Origin: Thermoplasmatota archaeon
GTDB taxonomy: Archaea; Thermoplasmatota; E2; DHVEG-1
DNA length: 33,467 nucleotides
NCBI GenBank assembly: GCA_025457885.1
Contig: JALOTN010000014.1
Location: 1-33,467, forward strand
Direction: 5' to 3'
The translations under genes were made by a program, and so were the position numbers. The stretch's first letter is position 1. The number at the start of each line of letters is the position of its first letter. Positions 1-6,329 of this stretch are shown here, piece after piece. The notes under the pieces are model-generated. The model saw only the letters and a program-made list of their open reading frames with translations, ran no database searches and was not told where the DNA came from.

Positions 1-306
1 GAGGGCGATGATCTGTTTTATTTCTTCGATTGGGGTGATGGGACAACAAGTGGATGGTTTGGTCCCTATCATTCTGGTGCGACCACCGCAAGTGCTCATT
101 CCTGGAATAAAACCGGAGATGTTCTGGTCAAGGTGAAAGCCAAGGACGTCTGGGGATCTGAAAGTGATTGGGGGACAATTGAAATTCGTATCCCTACGGT
201 TTTTAGTGGCCTTACACTCCGATTTTTCAACTGGATATTTACCCATTTTCCGTATGCGTTTCCAATCCTGCGGTTCCTCTTATATGAAATGAGGACAGCA
301 CTCTAG
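1..306 (+). CDS. C-terminal fragment of a secreted PKD-type protein (5' end outside window)
   Basis: Open from the first base in frame 1, ending at TAG 304-306, so only the last 101 residues are seen. Residues 1 to about 62 are one copy of a PKD-like beta domain marked by DWGDGTTSGWFGPY, then HSW, then VKVKAKDVWGSESDWG. The same domain recurs in the next two genes. After it comes an aromatic C-terminal tail containing FPYAFPILRFLL, which matches the tail of the protein ending at 4511 (FPNAFPLLRY). PKD domains are extracellular binding or spacer modules, so this is probably the end of a large secreted or surface protein. Its catalytic or binding part lies upstream and cannot be judged. The next gene starts about 15 bases downstream on the same strand. 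Confidence 0.85.
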   Translation, partial: EGDDLFYFFDWGDGTTSGWFGPYHSGATTASAHSWNKTGDVLVKVKAKDVWGSESDWGTIEIRIPTVFSGLTLRFFNWIFTHFPYAFPILRFLLYEMRTAL

Positions 307-320
307 GGGTGGGGATAACG

Positions 321-2240
321 ATGATGAATAATATCCGGGGAAAAATGATTGTTTGGGGACTCATCCTTTTGTTCATTGGAAACAGTTGTTCCCTTGTATC
401 AACGATGATTATACCAGCTCCCTTAAAAGAATCACAACAGTGCATTGTTGAGAGAACAGCATCTCTTGATCAACCTCGATTGGTTCAGGAAAAAAAAAGT
501 ATCTTACAAGATCGACAGAGAGACATTGCTTATTGGTATGGCTGTGATTGTTTTATGAATTGGTGGATTTCCTCCGAAGGATATCTCGCACCAAGTATTT
601 TACCCAATTTTCCTTCAGGCTCCGATATCGATTCTGAGGGCAACTGGTACGCGGTGGATTATACTGGCGGTATCTATCAAATATATTATGATGGATATCA
701 GGTGTTCGTTGCACCAAGCATTCCATTACATAGTCTTACCTATGACCCCTGGACAGAGCTATGGTATGGATGTGACTCTACGAATTTATACATTGTGGAT
801 ATCACAACTGGGGAAACAAGCGTTATCGGCCCATTAAATGTTCCAAACATAATCATAGGTATCTCATGCAATCTTGCAGGCGAGATGTACGGTTATGATA
901 TTCTCTGGACAGGAGATAGCACGTTATATTCGATTAATGTAGATACCGGAGAATGCACGGCTATTGGAAGTATGGGGTACGGGTTTGTCTATGCACAGGA
1001 TTGTTGTTTTGACAGAGATAACGATAATTACCATCTTTATATCTCAGCGTATTTCAATGATGGATCACCCTCCGGTATGGTGCTTTGTGATGTCACCACC
1101 GGTGGATGCACACTCGTCTGGACGTTCCCTGGAGGTATGGAAGTCGACGCTCTTACATTCCCCTATGGAGTATCAAATTGGATGTTGCCTCCACGGGCGA
1201 ATTTCAGCTGGACACCACCAACTCCCTCGCCGGGAGAAACAATTCTTTTTAATGCTTCGACAAGTGTTGATGACGATGGATATATCACTCACTATGAATG
1301 GGACTGGAACAATGATAGCGTCTATGAGGAATCCTCTCCGCTTCCAACTATAACACACCTCTGGACATCACCAGGAGAATATCCAATCACCTTACAAGTC
1401 ACCGACGACACAGCATTAACAGCAACAAAATCTCACATCGTCCAGGTCATAAGTAAACCGCCATCCCCGCCAGTCATTCATGGCCCAGACTATGGATACG
1501 TCGGCCTCGCCTATACATTTACCACAGATCCGATAACAGACCCTGATGGGGATGCATTCTATTGTCTCTGGGATTGGGGGGATGGAACGAACACGGATTG
1601 GCTTGGCCCATATCAATCCGGTTCGAGTATCTCAGCCTCACACGTCTGGATGCATGCTGGAGTATACGAGATAAAAGCGAAAGTAAAAATCAATGGGGCT
1701 GAAAGCAATTGGTCTGAACCACTTCACATAACCATTGTTGAGTACCATCCACCAGTAAAACCAATCATTGAAGGGCCAGTCATCGGAACAGTTGGTGTCT
1801 TGTATAATTTCACGATTAGCATAACAGACCCCGAGGCAGAGCAATTCTACTTCCAAATCTCATGGGGTGATGGAATTACAACTGAATGGCTCGGTCCCTA
1901 CGACTCTGGGGAAGAAGCTTTGGTTTCCCATGCTTGGGGTACAGCTGGGATTTACTCGATTCTAGTCAAAGCGAAAAATCCTTATGGTGAGGAGAGCGTT
2001 TCAGATCCCTTCATCATCAAGATTGTTGAATTAAAGAAAGCTCTTCTCTTTGGGGTAGTTGACACTCAGAGCGAAACAGATGACCTTCGGATTATTGAGA
2101 CGAATTTTTTGATTTTTATTCCATCAGAATCCATAGTGTACCATGGAGTACCTGTCGTGATTGCGAAGAAGTATCTCTTTGGATTTATAGGTTCGTCGTT
2201 GTTTGGTGGTATTTTTGAAACCGCAGTCCTACTAAAATAA
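321..2240 (+). CDS. Secreted protein: beta-propeller-like N-terminal half plus three PKD-type domains
   Basis: 639 residues. Start chosen at ATG 321 rather than GTG 309, because GGTGGGG (309-314 region) fits as its ribosome binding site. Residues about 8-28 form a signal peptide or TM segment (IVWGLILLFIGNSCSLVSTM). Residues about 67-287 are a repeating beta region with short units such as LYSINVDTGECTAIG and LYIVDITTGETSVIG, which resembles a beta-propeller; I cannot name the family. About 290-373 is a PKD domain (WDWNNDS). About 379-473 and 476-570 are two copies of the PKD-like domain with WGDGxxTxWLGPY and a late HxW. The last ~70 residues are a hydrophobic module (LFGVVDTQSETDD, then KKYLFGFIGSSLFGG) that lacks the FPxAFP tail of its neighbours. 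Likely a surface adhesin or polymer-binding protein; no catalytic motif is visible. Confidence 0.8.
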   Translation: MMNNIRGKMIVWGLILLFIGNSCSLVSTMIIPAPLKESQQCIVERTASLDQPRLVQEKKSILQDRQRDIAYWYGCDCFMNWWISSEGYLAPSILPNFPSGSDIDSEGNWYAVDYTGGIYQIYYDGYQVFVAPSIPLHSLTYDPWTELWYGCDSTNLYIVDITTGETSVIGPLNVPNIIIGISCNLAGEMYGYDILWTGDSTLYSINVDTGECTAIGSMGYGFVYAQDCCFDRDNDNYHLYISAYFNDGSPSGMVLCDVTTGGCTLVWTFPGGMEVDALTFPYGVSNWMLPPRANFSWTPPTPSPGETILFNASTSVDDDGYITHYEWDWNNDSVYEESSPLPTITHLWTSPGEYPITLQVTDDTALTATKSHIVQVISKPPSPPVIHGPDYGYVGLAYTFTTDPITDPDGDAFYCLWDWGDGTNTDWLGPYQSGSSISASHVWMHAGVYEIKAKVKINGAESNWSEPLHITIVEYHPPVKPIIEGPVIGTVGVLYNFTISITDPEAEQFYFQISWGDGITTEWLGPYDSGEEALVSHAWGTAGIYSILVKAKNPYGEESVSDPFIIKIVELKKALLFGVVDTQSETDDLRIIETNFLIFIPSESIVYHGVPVVIAKKYLFGFIGSSLFGGIFETAVLLK

Positions 2241-2280
2241 CAGAATCGGCTGGAAGAATAAATATCCTTATTTAAGATAA

Positions 2281-2320
2281 AATTTAAATACATACTGAGT
2301 GTTGTTTTAGGATTGGGGAT
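2281..2320 (+). promoter_or_regulatory. TATA box and ribosome binding region of the VCBS/PKD gene
   Basis: TTTAAATA at 2283-2290 is an archaeal-type TATA box. A start of transcription about 25 bases downstream falls near 2310. GGGG (2316-2319) lies just before ATG 2331. The box stands in the 90-base gap after the preceding gene, which suggests this gene has its own promoter. Confidence 0.5.
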
Positions 2321-2330
2321 ACTGATACTG

Positions 2331-4511
2331 ATGAAGAGTAAATTTGAAAGACACCTGGTTTTTTGTCTTGTCGCTGTCGTGTTTTTTGCCTCAATGACCT
2401 CGTTTTCTATGAGTTTTAGAATAGAACAAAGGAACACGAATGTACCATTAAGGACGATTACCTTTGTTGAGAAATCCACTGGGCTGCAGCCTCCAACAAT
2501 GGAAGGAGGAAACACAGAGTTGGAATTGGCAGATATTAATAATGATGGCAATCCAGATCTCATCAGTGTCGGTGATCATGGCAATCCGTATGTGAATACC
2601 GATGAGCATGGAATCATGGTGTGGTTGAACTCTGGTCAGGGAAGCTGGTCTGTGGTTCAGGTCGGAGAATTTGGGTACGGGGGGATCGAGGCAGGGGATC
2701 TCGATTTGGATGGGAATCTTGATGTCGTCTGGGGGATCCATCATGATTACAGCGGTGTTCAAGGTTTTGGTGATACGTTAATCGGGGCTGCCTTAGGAGA
2801 TGGTACGGGAGCGAATTGGATTCCATGGGCGACGGGTTTAGGGACTGGTGGGGAGGACTGGGGGATGTTTGAAACAGCTCTTGCTGATTTTGATTGTAAT
2901 GGTCGTCTTGATCTTGTCTCTCAATCATTTGGGTACGGTCAAGGGTATCATGTGTATGAAAATCATGGGAACGGGACATGGACGCAGCGATGGGTCATCA
3001 GTGATAATAACAATAATAATGATTTGGAGATCGGTGATTTCAACTCAGATGGGATCCCTGATTTTGCTGGGAACCGTGATGGCACTCATGTCTACTTCGG
3101 AGAGGGTAATTTTAATTTTACTTTGATGCAAAATGGTCTTCCCTCAGGACTCTGGAATGGCCTTGATTGTGGGGATATGAATAATGATGGATGGGATGAT
3201 ATTGTTCTAGGATACAGCTCCACAGGAATTAGATGTTACATCTATGATGGAGACAGCAGTGAGTGGGATACTGTTTCTACGGGTTTGCCAACAACGGGGA
3301 CGTACTATCCGCAGTTCGGTGATGTGGATGGTGATGGGAATCTGGATGTCGTCGGGTATGTTGGTCCGATGGGGTATGTCTATCTGGGTGATGGAAATGG
3401 AAATTGGGTCCTTGATGGGACGTTTACCATGACGTCTCCTGGAGATATCTCTGAGTTTCTTGTTGATGGTGATTTTGATCATGATGGTCGTGAGGATGTC
3501 ACAGTGATTGCTACATCGGGCTCCTGGCCAAGTGACCATAATGTCATGAAAGCGTTCTCACCCTGGGTTGAGCCAAGTGATCTAACGGTGCTGGTGCAAT
3601 CGCCACATGGCGGAGAGACATTCAGAAGCGGTTCCATTCGGATAATCCATTGGCTTTCTGCCGTCCCTGTTTCACAAGGGCAATCCAGTGTTGATATCCT
3701 GCTTTCCCGCAATGGTGTATCCGGGCCATGGGAGCCTCTGGCGACCGATATCCCTAACAATGGCCACTATCAATGGTTAATTGGTGCAGGTGGGTCTGAA
3801 TCCTGTCGCATCAAGGTAGTGGTGACGACATCCCAGGATTCAACCGTTGCCATTTCTGATTCTGATTTCGCCATCCTGGGGTTTGATGTGGATGCCCATG
3901 GCCCCTATTTTGGTAATCCTGGACAGGTGATTCAATTCACTGGTTCTGCAGATAATGGGAATCCCCCTTATGAGTTCCTCTGGGATTTCGGTGATGGGAT
4001 AACCTCGACTCAACAAAATCCCACACATAGCTATGCAAGTGAGGGAAACTATACAGTGATTTTGTCGGTGACGGACTCGACGGGTATGACTGTAAGTGAT
4101 ATGACTTGGGCGTTGATTGGGGGATCAAATGTTCCTCCAGGTACACCGGATGTTCAAGGACCTGCGAAAGGAAAGCCTCTCTCGAATTACAAAATTATGT
4201 TTGTTTCGACTGATCCTGATTTGGATATGTTGTTTTATTTTGTTGACTGGGGTGATAATACTACAAGTGGTTGGTTGGGACCATTCAGCTCTGGTCTCCA
4301 AGCATCAGCTGTACATAATTGGAGCGAAAAAGGGACGTACTCGGTGAAGGTCAAGGCAAAGGATGTTCATGGTGCGGAGAGCGACTGGGGAATGCTTTCG
4401 ATCAAGATACCGTTTTCCTCTGATTTGCCTGTGTTCCGGTTCCTCACATTGTTCTTTGAGCGTTTTCCGAATGCGTTTCCGTTGTTGCGATATGTCTGTG
4501 GATTGATTTAA
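2331..4511 (+). CDS. Secreted VCBS/FG-GAP repeat protein with PKD domains and aromatic C-terminal tail
   Basis: 726 residues, taking ATG 2331 over TTG 2313. Residues 1-25 are a signal peptide (VFCLVAVVFFASMTS). About 60-410 hold six or seven VCBS/FG-GAP repeats with calcium-binding-like loops such as DINNDGNPDL, DLDLDGNLDV, DFNSDGIPDF, DMNNDGWDDI and DVDGDGNLDV; these fold as a seven-bladed propeller in known families. About 417-517 is an Ig-like domain starting SPHGGETF. About 519-598 is a classical PKD domain (WDFGDG, HSY). About 601-695 is the PKD-like domain shared with the two upstream genes. Residues about 697-726 are the aromatic tail with FFERFPNAFPLLRY. Probably a surface-displayed binding protein. 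Repeated Asp-Gly codons make the DNA look repetitive around 3040-3480. Confidence 0.85.
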   Translation: MKSKFERHLVFCLVAVVFFASMTSFSMSFRIEQRNTNVPLRTITFVEKSTGLQPPTMEGGNTELELADINNDGNPDLISVGDHGNPYVNTDEHGIMVWLNSGQGSWSVVQVGEFGYGGIEAGDLDLDGNLDVVWGIHHDYSGVQGFGDTLIGAALGDGTGANWIPWATGLGTGGEDWGMFETALADFDCNGRLDLVSQSFGYGQGYHVYENHGNGTWTQRWVISDNNNNNDLEIGDFNSDGIPDFAGNRDGTHVYFGEGNFNFTLMQNGLPSGLWNGLDCGDMNNDGWDDIVLGYSSTGIRCYIYDGDSSEWDTVSTGLPTTGTYYPQFGDVDGDGNLDVVGYVGPMGYVYLGDGNGNWVLDGTFTMTSPGDISEFLVDGDFDHDGREDVTVIATSGSWPSDHNVMKAFSPWVEPSDLTVLVQSPHGGETFRSGSIRIIHWLSAVPVSQGQSSVDILLSRNGVSGPWEPLATDIPNNGHYQWLIGAGGSESCRIKVVVTTSQDSTVAISDSDFAILGFDVDAHGPYFGNPGQVIQFTGSADNGNPPYEFLWDFGDGITSTQQNPTHSYASEGNYTVILSVTDSTGMTVSDMTWALIGGSNVPPGTPDVQGPAKGKPLSNYKIMFVSTDPDLDMLFYFVDWGDNTTSGWLGPFSSGLQASAVHNWSEKGTYSVKVKAKDVHGAESDWGMLSIKIPFSSDLPVFRFLTLFFERFPNAFPLLRYVCGLI

Positions 4512-4514
4512 ACA

Positions 4515-4587
4515 TCATTTTTTCCTTTATTGGTTCAATAACACAAAAATAGAATATATATAAATATATATCTTTTTTATGGGAAGA
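4515..4587. terminator. AT-rich spacer between convergent genes, oligo-T after the VCBS gene
   Basis: A run of six T at 4518-4523 follows the + strand stop by about 7 bases, as expected for archaeal oligo-T termination. The rest of the gap is AT-rich with no hairpin I could support. The gene on the other strand ends at 4588. Confidence 0.35.
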
Positions 4588-5067
4588 TTACTTTTCTAAC
4601 GTCACACCACGTTGATTCTGATAGGTCCCAGATCGTTCATGATACAGCGCTTTTGGTATCTGCTCGAGATATTCAAAAACAATCTGACAGAAACGATCTC
4701 CTATCGGAATCTCCACTTCCTTATCACTCGCGTTAAAACACCCGAACGTCAGCGTCCCATGAAACCCTGCATCCACCTTCCCAAAACTAGCCATTATCCC
4801 TTTCCTTGCGTAGCTAGAACGAATCCATAACTGCGATGTTATCTCAGAACCCATCTTGATGAATTCCTTTGTGCTTATCGCAAACCAGGTAAGAGGAGGA
4901 ATCACCGCGACACCCTCCTTGATATGTTGATCGGTGGTTCGGAGATAGACTTCATCAATAGAGAGATCATATCCATTTGGGGTCAGATGCTTCTGGATGA
5001 ACGGCTCAATCCCCAGTTTATCACTTTCAAGAGCCTGCTCGATGTCGATATCAGAGAGAACAGCCAT
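4588..5067 (-). CDS. dut: Archaeal-type dUTPase (dCTP deaminase fold family)
   Basis: 159 residues. Hydrolyses dUTP to dUMP and pyrophosphate, keeping uracil out of DNA and supplying dTMP synthesis. Family marks are NGYDLSIDEVYL (31-42), IRSSYARKG (82-90), KVDAGFHG (97-104) and YQNQRGVTL at the C-terminus. Asp99 in the VDAG motif is the residue used for water activation in dUTPases and in bifunctional DCD-DUT enzymes. The Glu needed for cytosine deamination, expected after GFHGTLTF, is Gly109. I therefore prefer the archaeal dUTPase subfamily over dCTP deaminase. Last gene of a three-gene operon behind two cyclophilins, with a 17-base gap. Confidence 0.82.
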   Translation of the reverse strand: MAVLSDIDIEQALESDKLGIEPFIQKHLTPNGYDLSIDEVYLRTTDQHIKEGVAVIPPLTWFAISTKEFIKMGSEITSQLWIRSSYARKGIMASFGKVDAGFHGTLTFGCFNASDKEVEIPIGDRFCQIVFEYLEQIPKALYHERSGTYQNQRGVTLEK

Positions 5068-5084
5068 AAAATCACTTCAACATT

Positions 5085-5567
5085 TTATGAAATGGTAATT
5101 TTTTTGATGATGACGTCCGAAGCGGGTTTATCATTTCGACCGGTTTTTACCTGGGAGATCGCATCGACAATCTCCAAGCCCTCCACGACCATCCCGAACA
5201 CAGGATGTGCACTGGAATATGGTTTCTTATCAAAGTCAAGGTATATGTTGTCCACGATATTGATGAACCATTGACTCCCCCCTGTGTTTGGTCCACAGTT
5301 TGCCATCGCAATCGTCCCACGCACGTTACTGAGGTCTTTATGGAACTCATCCTTGATAGTGTACCCAGGACCACCAGTACCGGTTCCCTTAGGACACCCA
5401 CCCTGGATCATGAACTGCGGGATGACTCGATGGAAGATCAAACCATTGTAGAAACCTTGATTGACGAGTTTAACAAAATTCCCGGTGGTCAATGGTGCTT
5501 TATCTTCATAGAGTTCAATGATGAATCTGCCTTTTGTTGTCTCAAAAATCGCTTTTCTGTTTGCCAT
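5085..5567 (-). CDS. Cytosolic cyclophilin-type peptidyl-prolyl isomerase
   Basis: 160 residues. Catalyses cis-trans isomerisation of prolyl bonds in folding proteins. Cyclophilin motifs are [13 protein letters not shown] (45-57, catalytic Arg47 and core Phe52, Met53, Gln55), then [11 protein letters not shown] and [10 protein letters not shown]. No signal peptide or TM segment, so cytoplasmic. Start at ATG 5567, preceded by GGAG 8-11 bases upstream. The reading frame stays open upstream to 5825, but that part is antisense-like, overlaps the next cyclophilin and lacks family similarity. It lies 16 bases after the membrane-anchored cyclophilin and 17 before dut, so the three are probably one transcript. 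Confidence 0.9.
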   Translation of the reverse strand: MANRKAIFETTKGRFIIELYEDKAPLTTGNFVKLVNQGFYNGLIFHRVIPQFMIQGGCPKGTGTGGPGYTIKDEFHKDLSNVRGTIAMANCGPNTGGSQWFINIVDNIYLDFDKKPYSSAHPVFGMVVEGLEIVDAISQVKTGRNDKPASDVIIKKITIS

Positions 5568-5583
5568 GATAACACATCTCCGG

Positions 5584-6240
5584 TTAAGAACTGAGGATGA
5601 TGATATTGTTGATGATGATATCGGTATCTGGTTTTCCTGTTCCATCACCACCATCCGCATGTGGTTGGGCTGCAATGGTCTGGACAACGCCCATTCCTTC
5701 GATGACGACCCCGAAGGCAGCATAGTTCCCATCAAGGAAACTTTGGGCTCCGTCACAGATGAAAAACTCATTCGATCCACCGACTTTTGCTCCGGTGCTT
5801 GCCATAGAGATTGCACCATCGACATGTTTTACATCACTGGTTTCAAAGGGGATGTTCCCGTATGGACTTGTTTTTCGTGTGCCATTCGGGTAATATCCTC
5901 CAGTTTGAATCATGAAATTATCTCCGATTCGATGGAAGATTAGCCCATTGTAAAAACCATCGTTGACGAGGGTGACGAAATTCTCGACGGTCTCTGGCAT
6001 CTTATCCTGATACAGCTCTACTTTGAAGGTGCCAAAGCTTGTATCGAAAAGCGCGATTGGATTTCCTTCAGGTTCGTTGTTGTTCGATGGTGAAAGCAGA
6101 TTCTGAGAGACCACGACAGCGACAACAGCAACGATGATAACAATAAGGATCAATCCCAGATAGATCCATTTACGTGATGCTTTCGATGAATGCTGAGGTG
6201 GATTATCTACTCGCTTTCTTGGTTGATCGATTGGACTCAT
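5584..6240 (-). CDS. Membrane-anchored cyclophilin-type peptidyl-prolyl isomerase
   Basis: 218 residues from ATG 6240; a GTG at 6255 is possible, but GTGGGGAA there reads better as the ribosome binding site. Residues about 30-46 form one TM anchor ([19 protein letters not shown]) after a basic N-terminus (RKRV, SRKW), so the enzyme domain should face outside. The cyclophilin domain runs from about residue 60 to the end: [18 protein letters not shown] carries the catalytic Arg, and [10 protein letters not shown] is the usual core. The stretch normally read as GSQFFI is GSNEFFI, so the conserved Gln is replaced with one extra residue. Likely helps fold the secreted proteins abundant in this window. 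First gene of the cyclophilin-cyclophilin-dut operon. Confidence 0.88.
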   Translation of the reverse strand: MSPIDQPRKRVDNPPQHSSKASRKWIYLGLILIVIIVAVVAVVVSQNLLSPSNNNEPEGNPIALFDTSFGTFKVELYQDKMPETVENFVTLVNDGFYNGLIFHRIGDNFMIQTGGYYPNGTRKTSPYGNIPFETSDVKHVDGAISMASTGAKVGGSNEFFICDGAQSFLDGNYAAFGVVIEGMGVVQTIAAQPHADGGDGTGKPDTDIIINNIIILSS

Positions 6241-6275
6241 CTTTTCATTCCCCACAAATATGTAACTACTATCTG

Positions 6276-6300
6276 GGATGCTGCATCCTTTTTTAAAAGT
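6276..6300 (-). promoter_or_regulatory. TATA box with adjacent 13-bp palindrome upstream of the cyclophilin-dut operon
   Basis: On the minus strand CTTTTAAAA lies at about 6291-6299. Directly downstream is a perfect palindrome, GGATGC-T-GCATCC (6276-6288), between the TATA box and the expected transcription start near 6270. A protein bound there would block the polymerase, so it is a plausible repressor operator. No matching regulator is identified. Confidence 0.4.
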
Positions 6301-6329
6301 TATTGAAAAAATAAATCCCTCTATTTTCT

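Noticed and set aside
3040-3480. DNA repeat array (GATGGTGATG-like units)
   Set aside because: Explained by Asp-Gly codons of VCBS calcium loops; units are not regularly spaced and there are no spacers, so not CRISPR or minisatellite.
5518-5943. 141-codon + strand frame across the two cyclophilin genes
   Set aside because: Shadow of two well-supported minus-strand genes.
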